A stretch of DNA of 64,000 nucleotides from Sulfuriroseicoccus oceanibius (GCF_010681825.2 NZ_CP066776.1:186001-250000); one strand, 5' to 3'; counted from the stretch's first letter, positions 8,859 to 18,168 are shown. Translations and numbers: made by a program. Notes: a model not told the origin generated them from the letters alone.

Positions 8859-10349
8859 TCACAACAACGCGCCCCACACCTTGCCATCGCGCATCGCCTG
8901 CCGGAACTCCGCGGCCAACTTCCGGTGCTGCTCCACCTTCTCCGCGCCCATCCGGTCGAGATGGCTCACCATCATCCGCATCCGGTACTGGCTCTCGAAG
9001 AACACACGATGATCCGCCACAAAGCTCCAGTACAGAGCATCCCACACCGCGCACCATTCGCCCTTTTTGAAGTCCGACATCTTGAGCACGTAGTTCGAGC
9101 CCGAGATATACGGCTTGGTCACCATCGACCCGCCATCACTGAACTGACTCATCCCGTACACATTCGGCACCATCACCCAGTCATAGGCATCCACGAACAT
9201 GTCCATAAACCAGCGGTAGACCTCGTGCGGATGGATCCGCAGCAACAACATGAAGTTCCCCAAAATCATCAACCGCTCGATGTGGTGGGCGTAACCTTCG
9301 CGCTCGACCTTCTCCAACACATAATCCACCGGATCGATCCCCGTCTTCCAATTCAGAATCGACTGTGGCATCGGCTCCTCGAACTGCCAAAAGTTCGCAC
9401 TGCGCATCCCGCGCCCATGTCGCAGATACACAATCGCCACAAACTCACGCCACCCGATGATCTGGCGCACAAACCCTTCCAGATCGTTGATCGGCACCTC
9501 CTTCTTCTCCGCAAACTCCAACGTCCGCTCAACCACCAGCCCCGGCGTGAGCAGTCCTATGTTGAGCATCGGAGTGAGCACGCTGTGAAAGAGAAAATCC
9601 CCGCGTGTGCTCAGCGCGTCCTCGTACGTCCCAAACCCGGCAAAGCGTTGGTCGAGAAACCGCTCGAGCCACTCCGCCGCCGCATCATGCGTGATGGGAT
9701 ACCTGAACCCATCAGCACCTCCCACCACGTCCCCTTGTTCCTCCACCCACGCCAGCGCCTCGTCGAGGAATGACTGCTCGGATCTGCCATACTTCGCCCG
9801 GGGAGCATCCGGCACAGCCACCTTCTTCGGAAGCTTTTTCCGATTATCAGCGTCAAAGCTCCACTGCCCACCTGCTGGCTGACCGTCCCCATCCACCAGC
9901 ACCTTCATCCGCTTGCGCTGTGCCTCGTAGAACGTCTTCATGAACGGCTTCTTGCCATCGCCGAAGAACGCATCACTCCACTCACGAGGTGTCACGAAGC
10001 CCGGCGTATCCAGCCACTCGAGATCCACCCCACGCTCATCCGCCCAACTCGTGAGCTTGCGTTCCAACTCATCATCCACCACGCGGCACAGCCGTACGCG
10101 GTTGACCTTCTGATCCACCTCATCCAAGCCCGCCACGCATTCCACCTCCATCCCGCGCTTCTCAACCCGTTGTGCGTACGCCAAACCCGCCGCCTTTAAC
10201 AACAACACCCGCTTGGCATGCGGCGTCATCCGCCACTCGCCCTCCCCCCAATACAGCAGCGGCTCATCCACCAACACGCACCGATCCACGCCCTCGAGCG
10301 CCGGATGGTCGTCGAACAATTGATGCGGAAATACCAGGCCAACACGCAT
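8859..10349 (-). CDS. Photolyase-related protein (FeS-BCP/PhrB-like) lacking the Fe-S cysteines
   Basis: A 496-residue flavoprotein of the deoxyribodipyrimidine-photolyase-related group, whose characterised bacterial members are (6-4) photolyases with FAD, a lumazine antenna and a 4Fe-4S cluster. The N terminus MRVGLVFPHQLF and the FAD-domain blocks (FLDQRFAGFGTYEDALS, NIGLLTPGLVVE, GWREFVAIVYL, YDWVMVPNVYGMSQFSDGG, KPYISGSNYVLKMSDF) are clear. In members I know, KMSDY is followed by a C-x2-C and a later C-P-F cluster segment; here it reads KKGEWCAVWDALYWSF with one Cys. The cluster is therefore probably absent. It may still repair UV damage or act as a light sensor. Confidence 0.85.
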   Translation of the reverse strand: MRVGLVFPHQLFDDHPALEGVDRCVLVDEPLLYWGEGEWRMTPHAKRVLLLKAAGLAYAQRVEKRGMEVECVAGLDEVDQKVNRVRLCRVVDDELERKLTSWADERGVDLEWLDTPGFVTPREWSDAFFGDGKKPFMKTFYEAQRKRMKVLVDGDGQPAGGQWSFDADNRKKLPKKVAVPDAPRAKYGRSEQSFLDEALAWVEEQGDVVGGADGFRYPITHDAAAEWLERFLDQRFAGFGTYEDALSTRGDFLFHSVLTPMLNIGLLTPGLVVERTLEFAEKKEVPINDLEGFVRQIIGWREFVAIVYLRHGRGMRSANFWQFEEPMPQSILNWKTGIDPVDYVLEKVEREGYAHHIERLMILGNFMLLLRIHPHEVYRWFMDMFVDAYDWVMVPNVYGMSQFSDGGSMVTKPYISGSNYVLKMSDFKKGEWCAVWDALYWSFVADHRVFFESQYRMRMMVSHLDRMGAEKVEQHRKLAAEFRQAMRDGKVWGALL

Positions 10350-10397
10350 CCCAACAGCTCAACACAGCGGCCAGCGGTCGGCAACAGGGAACCACCC

Positions 10398-12413
10398 TCA
10401 TTCCGCGCGCACCAGCATCTTCACCTGACCCCGCGAATCCGTCCCACCCATGCCGCGAACCTTCACCCGCAGCGCACACTGCCCACCTTCGATCGCCGGA
10501 GCCATGAACGAGTACACCACTTGCTGAGGGTTCCCCCCTGCCGATCCCCGGTGCAGATCTGATGCGACAATTTTTCCGTCCACCAGCAGGTCGGCGCGTT
10601 CGATTTCGAGCGCGTGTTTTCCGTCCATGTACACCAATGCGAAATGCAGCTCCTCTTCAGTGTCGCCGGCATACTCCACGTTCCACTCGATCTCCCCCCA
10701 GTCGCTGCGCACGTTGTCAGTGGACCACGCCCCAATCACCGGAGCATCCGCAAAATCGCCTACCTCCGGAGGATCGATTTGATCCGCCCCCACCCGGATC
10801 CCCTGGCGCTGCCACTTCGCAACCAACGGCTTCAGCCGCTTCACAAACCCAGCATAATCTCTCCGCTCCTTGGCCGACCACGCAACCTCGGCATGCGCCG
10901 CGATCCGCGGGAAAATATAGTATTCCAGCTCCCTCACCGAGGGCACCCACTCTCCCCACATCTGGCACCCCATCCCGAGCACCCGCTTTTCCTCGTCTTT
11001 GGAAAGCCCGGAAGGCACAGGCTCAAAACCATACATTTTCTTCAGCGGCGTCCGAGCATACGCCTGGTTGAGATACGTGAATTGACTCCACGAGTTCACG
11101 ATCCGGTAACCATCAGCTAGCACCGCCTTGGCCAAGCCTGGGTTGCCCGCCCAAAAGTGGATGATCGTCTTCAAGTCCACCTTGCCTGCAGTAGCGTCAT
11201 CTCCGCCGCGCGCGCCTCCGTGCAGGTTCTTGCCGTAAATCTCATTCCATCCCATCGCAACCTTGCCCCGCGCCTCGACCATCTTCGCCACGCGCTTGGT
11301 AAAGTAGAGCTGCACGTCTGCCATCGACTTCAACTTTTCCCTCTGCATCAGATCGCGGATCGAGTCGCTCTTCTTCCAATGCGTGAAGTGCACTTCATCG
11401 CCGCCGATGTGAATGATCACCCCGGGAAAGAGCGCCGCCACCTCGTCGAGGATATCGCCTAACATTTCATACACCCGCGCCGAGGACGGATCGTAAATAT
11501 CCACGGCCTCGTCAAAGTTATCCATCACGGGGACCTCGTTCTTTAGTGTCCCCAACTCCGGATACGCGGCAATCGCCGCCGCAGCGTGACCCGGCATTCC
11601 GATCTCCGGCACGACCTTGATGTGACGTTCAGCGGCATACGCCACGATGCGCTTGATCTGCTCCTGCGTGTAATAGCCCGCATGCGGTTCACCCGCCCGG
11701 CGCTCGCTTCCCCAACCACCCACTTGTGTGTCCGCCCGGCGCCCACCGACCTCGGCGAGGCGCGGGTACTTCTTGATCTCAATCCTCCACCCCTGGTCGT
11801 CGGTCAGGTGCCAATGAAACACATTGAGCTTCAGCGCCGCCATCTGATCGAGCAGCTTTTTCACCTCGGCTTCCCCTTTGAAATGGCGAGCCTCATCCAA
11901 CATAAACGCCCGCCAGCCAAACCGAGGCATATCCTTGATCACGCCACAAGGCAGCACCCACTCATCCACATCAGCCGCTGGTGCCTCGTCCACAATTGCA
12001 GCTGGCAACAACTGCAGCATCGTCTGAATTCCATAAAACACACCAGCCGCCGTTCCTCCCCGAATGACCACTCCCTCAGACTCAATCTCCAGAACATACC
12101 CCTCAGGGTGATTCGCAACCACCCGCCGGTCCTCAACTAACCGGATGGCCGGTACAGAGCCCCCAGCCTCACTCGAAATCACCACCGGAACCCGCAGCCC
12201 CGTGGCAGGCTGCAACTTCCGCTGCAGATAACGCGCCTCGCCGCCTAACTCCCCGGGCGCCACAATCACCGTCTTCGCCGACACCAAGAACTGCCCGTCC
12301 TCCCGCTGCGCATAGGCGGGCAACGGCACCACTTCAGGCTCCCACCCCGCTCCAAAGCAAAGGTTGGCAATCAGCGAAAACAACAAGATGGGGCGCAGCA
12401 GGGATCGAAGCAT
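10398..12413 (-). CDS. Beta-N-acetylhexosaminidase, GH20, exported
   Basis: Removes terminal beta-linked GlcNAc or GalNAc from glycans or chitin fragments. The start at 12413 gives a signal peptide (MLRSLLRPILLFSLIANLCF); an in-frame ATG at 12452 would add a charged 13-residue leader. An N-terminal GH20b domain (about 20-140) precedes the TIM barrel, with WHLTDDQGWRIEIKKYPRLAEVGG and the catalytic Asp-Glu pair in IIHIGGDEVHFTHW. The C-terminal 150 residues form a beta-rich domain (DWGEIEWNVEYAGDTEEELHF) that may be accessory. Together with the sialidase it points to stepwise trimming of host or algal glycans. Confidence 0.92.
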   Translation of the reverse strand: MLRSLLRPILLFSLIANLCFGAGWEPEVVPLPAYAQREDGQFLVSAKTVIVAPGELGGEARYLQRKLQPATGLRVPVVISSEAGGSVPAIRLVEDRRVVANHPEGYVLEIESEGVVIRGGTAAGVFYGIQTMLQLLPAAIVDEAPAADVDEWVLPCGVIKDMPRFGWRAFMLDEARHFKGEAEVKKLLDQMAALKLNVFHWHLTDDQGWRIEIKKYPRLAEVGGRRADTQVGGWGSERRAGEPHAGYYTQEQIKRIVAYAAERHIKVVPEIGMPGHAAAAIAAYPELGTLKNEVPVMDNFDEAVDIYDPSSARVYEMLGDILDEVAALFPGVIIHIGGDEVHFTHWKKSDSIRDLMQREKLKSMADVQLYFTKRVAKMVEARGKVAMGWNEIYGKNLHGGARGGDDATAGKVDLKTIIHFWAGNPGLAKAVLADGYRIVNSWSQFTYLNQAYARTPLKKMYGFEPVPSGLSKDEEKRVLGMGCQMWGEWVPSVRELEYYIFPRIAAHAEVAWSAKERRDYAGFVKRLKPLVAKWQRQGIRVGADQIDPPEVGDFADAPVIGAWSTDNVRSDWGEIEWNVEYAGDTEEELHFALVYMDGKHALEIERADLLVDGKIVASDLHRGSAGGNPQQVVYSFMAPAIEGGQCALRVKVRGMGGTDSRGQVKMLVRAE

Positions 12414-12500
12414 AGGCACAGGGAAAACGGCCCCGTAATACTTCTTCCCCACGCATCCCCTATCAGCGGAATCCTTAAAAACCGCGGGTCAACCCGCTCC

Positions 12501-13367
12501 TCACGCCCGCTCTTTCGCAAACTGCCATGCCGCTTCCATCGTCTCAAGCGACGCTTCTTCAAGCGTCTCTTCCTGTTCGCTCAGAACGCCTTCCATCAGA
12601 TCGAAACGGCGTGCGAACTTTTCATTCGCAGCCGCCATCAGCACCTCCGGATCCAGTCCCTCTTTGCGCGCCAGATTCACCACCGAAAACAACAAATCTC
12701 CGATCTCAGATTCGAGCCCGGCTCGATCTGCCACAGATCCGTCGTCTCCGTAATGCTCGCGCACTTCATCGAGCTCCTCGTCGATCTTGTCGATCACCTC
12801 GGCAGCATCGCGCCAATCAAACCCAACTTTGGCCGCTTTCTTCTGCAGTTTTGCGGCTCGCATCAAAGCCGGCAACCCATCGCCCACTCCGTGCAGATAC
12901 GGCTTCTTCTGGTGCCCCTTTTCCTCACGCTTGATCGCATCCCACTGGTTGAGTACGGCCTCGCTGTCATTGGCCTCGGCCCGAGCGAACACATGTGGAT
13001 GGCGCCGCACCAGCTTGTCGGAAATTTCATGCGCCACCTGGTCGAAATCAAACGTCCCCGCCTCCTCCGCCAGCTCGGAATGAAACACCACCTGCAACAG
13101 CAAATCCCCCAACTCCTCACGCAAGTGGACAATATCGTCCCGCTGAATGGTGTCCACCACCTCGTACGCTTCCTCGAGTAGGTTCGACACCAGCGACGCA
13201 TGCGTCTGCTCGGCATCCCACGGACAGCCACCCGGTGCGCGCAGGCGGTGCATGATCGCCCGCAAACGATCAATCCCACTCACCCCGGACTCGTCGGTCA
13301 GCAATTGGGCGTCGGCAAACTTGTGATCGCCGGAAACGTAATCAGGATGAGGCGTGGGAGCAGACAT
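12501..13367 (-). CDS. mazG: MazG-type nucleoside triphosphate pyrophosphohydrolase
   Basis: Hydrolyses (d)NTPs to monophosphates and pyrophosphate, cleaning the nucleotide pool and possibly lowering ppGpp. The start at 13367 (MSAPTPHPDYVSGD) gives 288 residues, the usual size. The open frame continues another 276 bases upstream, but that part overlaps the rhomboid gene and is not protein-like. Two MazG repeats are visible: CPWDAEQTHASLVSNLLEEAYEVVDTI with EELGDLLLQVVFHSELAEE, and later VIDKIDEELDEVREH with ESEIGDLLFSVVNLAR, both with the E-x-x-E ... E-x-x-D metal-binding helices. It starts 14 bases after the rhomboid gene and is probably cotranscribed with it. Confidence 0.9.
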   Translation of the reverse strand: MSAPTPHPDYVSGDHKFADAQLLTDESGVSGIDRLRAIMHRLRAPGGCPWDAEQTHASLVSNLLEEAYEVVDTIQRDDIVHLREELGDLLLQVVFHSELAEEAGTFDFDQVAHEISDKLVRRHPHVFARAEANDSEAVLNQWDAIKREEKGHQKKPYLHGVGDGLPALMRAAKLQKKAAKVGFDWRDAAEVIDKIDEELDEVREHYGDDGSVADRAGLESEIGDLLFSVVNLARKEGLDPEVLMAAANEKFARRFDLMEGVLSEQEETLEEASLETMEAAWQFAKERA

Positions 13368-13381
13368 AGCTTGGGGAAATT

Positions 13382-14272
13382 CTAGAGATCTTTGCGCGCG
13401 CGCTCGAGCACGTCGCGTTCTTTGGTGCTGAGCGAACCAATGCCCGACTTCGCGATTTTGTCCAGCACCGCATCCACTTCGTCGCGGGTCGGCGGGCCGC
13501 TTGTCGACGGCTTGGCCGCAGTCGCCTTGCCTCCGCTCATCACTTTGAACTTGCTGCGTCGGCGCCCACCACGCTTGGGTTTGATCATGCTCACCCCACG
13601 GTTCGCCCAGTCGAGGGACCGCGGGTTGCGCGCCAGCAGCCATCCGATCAGCGCGCCGCCCAAATGCGCAGCCTCACCTCCTGGGTTTCGACCGCCCGCA
13701 AGCAAGGCCAACACGGACAGCACCAGGAAAAAGCCTCCCAGTTGTTTGATCGAAAACTCAAAGGGCAGAAAAAGCGGCCGCACCCGAACATTCGGCATCA
13801 CCGTCATCAGCCCGGCCACCAGCCCATACAACGCACCCGATGCCCCAACCACCGGCGTCATCGGCGACACCTTCAACAAATCGGGAACCAACAACACCAG
13901 CAAAGTCAGCAACAACGCTCCGCCGATTCCACTCAGCAGATAGAACGCGAGAAACTTACGCTCCCCAAAATGCGCCTCCAGCACGCGCCCCAGGAAGTAG
14001 ATCCCGATCATGTTGAACAACAGATGGAAGAAACCTCCGTGCAAAAATTGATAGGTAACCACACGCCAGACCTGCAAGCCGTACACTCCCTGCTCCACTG
14101 AAAACGCACCCCAGGAAGTCGGTGCCAGCGCCGCCGCACGCGCTGAACCAAACAACACGGAGTCGATCAAAAACACGACCACGTTGATCAAGATCAACGT
14201 CTTCACCATACTGCGCTGCCCGATACCCGGCCGACGCCCAATGCGTGTGTAATCCCTGTCGTAAAGTCCCAT
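13382..14272 (-). CDS. Rhomboid-family intramembrane serine protease
   Basis: Membrane protease of 296 residues that cleaves transmembrane substrates. The start at 14272 (MGLYDRDYTRIGRRP) is preferred; the longer frame to 14386 adds non-protein-like sequence. About six transmembrane segments are visible. HGGFFHLLFNMIGIYFLGRVLEAHFG is the conserved L1-TM2 region, GASGALYGLVAG carries the catalytic Ser, and EAAHLGGALIGWLLA carries the catalytic His. The C-terminal cytosolic tail of about 90 residues is basic (KPKRGGRRRSKFK) and ends in a helical hairpin. It lies between pckG and mazG on the same strand. The substrate is unknown. Confidence 0.9.
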   Translation of the reverse strand: MGLYDRDYTRIGRRPGIGQRSMVKTLILINVVVFLIDSVLFGSARAAALAPTSWGAFSVEQGVYGLQVWRVVTYQFLHGGFFHLLFNMIGIYFLGRVLEAHFGERKFLAFYLLSGIGGALLLTLLVLLVPDLLKVSPMTPVVGASGALYGLVAGLMTVMPNVRVRPLFLPFEFSIKQLGGFFLVLSVLALLAGGRNPGGEAAHLGGALIGWLLARNPRSLDWANRGVSMIKPKRGGRRRSKFKVMSGGKATAAKPSTSGPPTRDEVDAVLDKIAKSGIGSLSTKERDVLERARKDL

Positions 14273-14386
14273 ACTCGCGTGATTGTCGTCGGCCCACTGT
14301 GAAGCCACCTCCCGTCCCCGGCAATGCCGATTTGTGTCAAGATACCCCAGCCCCGCTCCGGCCAGCCCCACACACCGAGAAAACAA

Positions 14387-14412
14387 GCGCCCCGCACCGA
14401 AGCACGGGACGC
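14387..14412 (-). terminator. Hairpin terminator after PEP carboxykinase
   Basis: On the minus strand a G/C-rich stem with a TTCG tetraloop (three wobble pairs) is followed by TTGTTTTC, about 20 bases after the pckG stop. The T run is short, so it may be leaky, with read-through into the rhomboid gene. Confidence 0.55.
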
Positions 14413-14432
14413 AGGAAATCCCCCGTCACCGA

Positions 14433-16283
14433 TTAGGACAACCGCCCGGTCAGCAACTCCTTCTGGTAGATCATCTCTTTCGGCATCGGATCGTAGAGCT
14501 TCATGTACAACTCCCCTTGAGAGATGATCTCTTCCTTCCATTCATCGTAGGAAAAGTTCATCGCCTTCTCGAAGTCGTAGTGGCTGAAGTTCTCCAGCCC
14601 GTCGAAGTTGAAGTCCGAGTACTTGGGGCGCCACCCGATCGGCGTCTCATGACCAGCCACCTTGCCGCGGCAACGGTTCACGATCCATTCCAGCACCCGC
14701 ATATTCTGCCCGAAGCCAGGCCACAGATAGTTGCCCTCATCATCGCGGCGGAACCAGTTCACATGGAAGAAGCGCGGAAACTCGGTCAGGTGCCGCCGCA
14801 TGTCGTACCAATGGTGCAGGTAGTCGCCCATGTTATAGCCGCAGAATGGCAACATCGCCATCGGATCGCGACGCACGCCCGCCTTGAGCCCAGCCGCAGC
14901 CGCCGTCACCTCCGACCCCATGGTCGCCCCGACATACACGCCGTGGCTCCAGTTGAACGCCTGGTAAACCAAAGGCATCGTGCTCGGACGCCGCCCACCG
15001 AAAATAAACGCACTAACCGGAACTCCCTCCGGATTCTGCCATTCAGGATCAATCGTTGGGCATTGCTTCGCAGGCGCGGTAAAGCGCGCGTTAGGATGCG
15101 CCGCCAACCTGCCGCAGCCAGGCTCCCAGTCCTCACCCTTCCAGTCGATCAAGTGCGCCGGCGGTTCTTTGGTCAGCCCCTCCCACCACACATCGCCGTC
15201 ATCGGTAAGCCCCACGTTGGTGAAGATGGAGTTCTCCTTCATCGATTCCATCGCAATTGGGTTGGTCTCGTAAGACGTCCCCGGAGCGACACCAAAATAC
15301 CCGGTCTCCGGGTTGATCGCATGCAACCGCCCATCCTTGTGCGGCCAAAGCCAGGCAATGTCATCGCCAATGATCGATGTCTTCCACCCCTCGTATTCCT
15401 TCGGCGGCACGATCATCGCCAGATTCGTCTTGCCGCAGGCACTCGGAAACGCACCGGCAATGTACGTCTTCTCACCATCCGGAGACTCCAATCCCAACAC
15501 CAACATGTGCTCGGCCATCCAGTTGTTATCACGCCCAATGCACGACGCGATACGCAGCGCCAGGCACTTCTTGCCCAACAACGCATTCCCTCCATAACCA
15601 GACCCGTACGACCAAATTTCGCGCGTCTCGGGAAAGTGCACGATGTACTTCTCGTCGTTGCATGGCCACGGATCGTTGTCCTCCACACCCGCGGCAAGAG
15701 GTACACCCACCGAGTGAACACACGGCACAAAGTAGCCATAGCCCTGCCGCCCTTTCGGTGCATCGCCTCGCATCTCGCTCTCATAACGCTCGAGCACATG
15801 CCTCCCGGTGTGGCACATGATGCGCATGTTCACCACCACATAGGCAGAGTCCGTCAACTCGATGCCAATCTTGGCCAATGGCGAGTCCGGAGGACCCATA
15901 CAGAATGGGATCACATACATGGTGCGCCCCGCCATCGATCCATCGAACTTCTCGTTCATGATCACCTTCATCTCCCGCGGGTGCATCCAGTTGTTCGTCG
16001 GCCCCGCATTCCCTTTGCGGCGCGAGCAGATAAACGTCCGGTCCTCCACACGCGCCACATCCGACGGCTTTGATCGAGCCAGATAACTATTCGGCCTTAT
16101 CTCAGGGTTGAGGCGTGTGAACGTCCCTTTCTCCACTAACAGATCGCACAACTGCTGGTTCTCATCTTCAGATCCATCCACCCAGTGCACGGCCGACGGC
16201 TTGCACAAGGCGACCATTTCTTCGACCCACTGCAGGAGCTTTGGTTCTGCGGTTGGCGTTCCAGTAACAGGAGGATTACTCAT
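14433..16283 (-). CDS. pckG: Phosphoenolpyruvate carboxykinase (GTP)
   Basis: Converts oxaloacetate plus GTP to PEP, CO2 and GDP, the first committed step of gluconeogenesis. At 616 residues it is the length of the GTP-dependent class. The P-loop with the hyper-reactive cysteine is [12 protein letters not shown] at 279-290 (C283), and [19 protein letters not shown] carries the metal and substrate Lys. The [13 protein letters not shown]-type region is represented by [20 protein letters not shown]. It has its own leader region of about 180 bases upstream (16284-16464), in which I recognise no riboswitch. It is the first gene of the minus-strand block running to 7480. Confidence 0.95.
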   Translation of the reverse strand: MSNPPVTGTPTAEPKLLQWVEEMVALCKPSAVHWVDGSEDENQQLCDLLVEKGTFTRLNPEIRPNSYLARSKPSDVARVEDRTFICSRRKGNAGPTNNWMHPREMKVIMNEKFDGSMAGRTMYVIPFCMGPPDSPLAKIGIELTDSAYVVVNMRIMCHTGRHVLERYESEMRGDAPKGRQGYGYFVPCVHSVGVPLAAGVEDNDPWPCNDEKYIVHFPETREIWSYGSGYGGNALLGKKCLALRIASCIGRDNNWMAEHMLVLGLESPDGEKTYIAGAFPSACGKTNLAMIVPPKEYEGWKTSIIGDDIAWLWPHKDGRLHAINPETGYFGVAPGTSYETNPIAMESMKENSIFTNVGLTDDGDVWWEGLTKEPPAHLIDWKGEDWEPGCGRLAAHPNARFTAPAKQCPTIDPEWQNPEGVPVSAFIFGGRRPSTMPLVYQAFNWSHGVYVGATMGSEVTAAAAGLKAGVRRDPMAMLPFCGYNMGDYLHHWYDMRRHLTEFPRFFHVNWFRRDDEGNYLWPGFGQNMRVLEWIVNRCRGKVAGHETPIGWRPKYSDFNFDGLENFSHYDFEKAMNFSYDEWKEEIISQGELYMKLYDPMPKEMIYQKELLTGRLS

Positions 16284-16464
16284 AGTTTACAAAGAGGTAA
16301 TAGGTTCAGGTGTATTGAGTACGAACGACCATTCGTTATGGCCGCGTGGAATTGGAATTCCTGCGCCAATTCGCCACCTTTTTTCTCGTGACCAGTCCGC
16401 GCCTACCCCGCTCTCCGAACTCGGCGATTGCATCCCCCCGCCGAATTTCCGATGCTCGGCAATC

Positions 16465-17586
16465 ATGACCTGCTCGCCGCTGCGCTCATTTCTTCTCTAC
16501 TCGGCCATTCCATGGACGTGTGCGCTCACCCTGCTCGTCTTAACCACCGGCTGCGACCAACCAACGGCACCGCCTCAATACTCGCCACCTCCGCCGCCAA
16601 CTGTGCCCCCCCAACCCAAGGCCTCGCTAGGGACAATTGAAGGAACCTTGGCCGGCGAGCCCATCTCCATTCCGCTCAACACCCACGAAACCCTCCTCAG
16701 TGTCACCTCGTGGGAAGGCCTCAAACACGCCGAGGAACCCGAATCCGACGACGCTCTCAGCATCGAAGCCTTTCTCTTCGGTGCCGACGCCTGGAAGGGC
16801 CCCGCCCGCCGGCTCTCCATCGACCACCAAAGCGCCGATGCCTCCCTCCAGCTTCACATCGAGTTTGTCGGCGTGTTAGCCATCGACCAATCGCTGCGCG
16901 CCCTGCCTGGCGCCACACTCACCCATCAAGGCATCACCTGGTATCCCGAGGCCAATGGCACATGGACCGCTGAAAACGGATCCGTGCTACCAAACTATCA
17001 AATCGAGCTCACTGTAAAGCGCTACACCCAAGGCACCGGCGCCCTCACCGGCACCCTCAACGGCAGCTTCCTCGACCCAACCACCCCAAGCGTGCCCCCA
17101 AAACCACTCATCGCCAACTTCACCATCCACCCCGCCGCCAAACCCACACCGGAACCCACACCGGAACCCACACCGGAACCCACACCGGAACCCACACCGG
17201 AACCCACACCGGAACCCACACCGGAACCCACACCGGAACCTGCAGAGCAACCAGGCGACGCCCCCGTGAAAGTCGTGGTTCCCAGGGTCGTGACCATAGA
17301 AGAAATTCTGGCCGCCGAGGAAACCGAGGACGACTCCGCTCCCGAAGACGCTCCCGAAGACGCTCCCGAAGACGCTCCCGAAGACGCTCCCGAAGACGCT
17401 CCCGAAGACGCTCCCGAAGACGCTCCCGAAGACGCTCCCGAAGACGCTCCCGAAGACGCTCCCGAAGACGCTCCCGAAGACGCCCCCGAAGACGCCCCCG
17501 AAGACAACTCCGACAACTCCGACAACTCCGACAACTCAGACTCGGCTATCGATCCCCCAGCTCAATCCGCCTCAGACATTCCCTGA
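16465..17586 (+). CDS. Repeat-rich lipoprotein of unknown function
   Basis: A 373-residue predicted lipoprotein: the start at 16465 gives a signal sequence ending LLVLTTGC, a clear lipobox. Residues about 50-210 form a compact domain I do not recognise (TIEGTLAGEPISIPLNTHETLLSV to GTLNGSF). Then comes a PTPE tract of about eight 12-nt units, a short segment (VKVVVPRVVTIEEILAAEETEDD), about thirteen EDAP units and four DNS units. The low-complexity acidic tail probably spans the periplasm or cell wall as a spacer. The stop codon TGA at 17584 lies inside the loop of a family 1 repeat hairpin. Confidence 0.7.
   Translation: MTCSPLRSFLLYSAIPWTCALTLLVLTTGCDQPTAPPQYSPPPPPTVPPQPKASLGTIEGTLAGEPISIPLNTHETLLSVTSWEGLKHAEEPESDDALSIEAFLFGADAWKGPARRLSIDHQSADASLQLHIEFVGVLAIDQSLRALPGATLTHQGITWYPEANGTWTAENGSVLPNYQIELTVKRYTQGTGALTGTLNGSFLDPTTPSVPPKPLIANFTIHPAAKPTPEPTPEPTPEPTPEPTPEPTPEPTPEPTPEPAEQPGDAPVKVVVPRVVTIEEILAAEETEDDSAPEDAPEDAPEDAPEDAPEDAPEDAPEDAPEDAPEDAPEDAPEDAPEDAPEDAPEDNSDNSDNSDNSDSAIDPPAQSASDIP
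17144..17240 (+). repeat. 12-bp tandem repeat encoding Pro-Thr-Pro-Glu
   Basis: About eight near-identical copies of CCCACACCGGAA encode (PTPE)n inside the lipoprotein gene. Identical codons in every unit indicate recent expansion by slippage or unequal exchange. Confidence 0.9.
17340..17505 (+). repeat. 12-bp tandem repeat encoding Glu-Asp-Ala-Pro
   Basis: About thirteen copies of GAAGACGCTCCC (the last two with GCCCCC) encode (EDAP)n. They are followed by a 9-bp GACAACTCC repeat encoding Asp-Asn-Ser. The tract is in frame, so copy-number changes would alter only spacer length. Confidence 0.9.
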
Positions 17587-17730
17587 AAGGGAAGCGCAAA
17601 TCAGCCCAGGGTGAAGGGAGCCTCAGGCGACCACACCCTGGGACAAATCGCCCAGCCGCATGCTGGCCGAGCCTATGACTCCGCCAAAGCGCAACGCACA
17701 CCCGATGGCCGCTCGCCTATCGCCGATGCA
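17579..17730 (+). repeat. Dispersed repeat family 1, copy 2
   Basis: Hairpin 1 is TTCCCTGAAAGGGAA (17579-17593) and overlaps the stop codon of the lipoprotein gene. Hairpin 2 arms are CCCAGGGTG and CACCCTGGG, ending at 17642. The tail with GGCCGAGCCTATGACTCCGC and CCCGATGGCCGCTCG extends to about 17730. Confidence 0.85.
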
Positions 17731-17767
17731 CCAATAACTGGTACCGGGCTCGCCCAACACGATCACC

Positions 17768-18090
17768 CACAATCTCGAATCCGACTGCGATTGGGATACC
17801 GATAACTATATTAATCGGAAACGGACCGCTCGCCTCCCCTAGACTGGGTCGCTGCGCTCCGATTAGGATTTGGATGACGATAAGGATAAAGACCGTAACA
17901 ACGGCATCTCTCCGTATCTCCAAGACGGGTCGATTTTCCCCTTCCCTGAAAGGGAAACGCAAACCAGCCCAGGGTGACGGGAGCCTCAGGCGACCACACC
18001 CTGGGTAAGATCACCCAACCCCAACCAGGCCTAGCCTACGACTCCACCGAAGCGCAACGCACAACCGATGGCCGCTCGTCCCGCGCCGGA
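17768..18090 (+). repeat. Dispersed repeat family 1, copy 3 (complete composite)
   Basis: The most complete copy. The left module has the GATTAGGATTTGGATGACG and ATAAGGATAAAG hexamers (17858-17890), then ATCTCTCCGTATCTCCAAGA. Hairpin 1, TTCCCTGAAAGGGAA, is at 17942-17956, hairpin 2 ends at 18005, and the tail CCTACGACTCCACCGAAGCG and CGATGGCCGCTCG follows. A shorter left-module fragment (TGCGATTGGGATACCGATAA) precedes it at about 17783. Together with copy 2 it fills the non-coding stretch 17587-18168. Confidence 0.85.
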
Positions 18091-18168
18091 ACACGCATTC
18101 CCGCGTCCCACGCAGCGCTTCTATACTATTTCTTGCAGCTATAGTTAGATCCGCGCACAATCCACCCC

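Noticed and set aside
13368-13643. N-terminal extension of MazG
   Set aside because: Overlaps the rhomboid coding sequence on the same strand and has a composition unlike MazG; the ATG at 13367 gives the normal length.
14283-16073. A 596-residue plus-strand open frame
   Set aside because: Antisense to the PEP carboxykinase gene and rich in Arg/His, as expected of a shadow frame.
16284-16464. Possible riboswitch in the pckG leader
   Set aside because: I could not match any known aptamer core or find a terminator/anti-terminator pair there.
16987-17534. Minus-strand open frames of Ser-Gly-Ala or Cys-Gly-Phe-Arg repeats
   Set aside because: Reverse reading of the PTPE and EDAP tracts in the lipoprotein gene.
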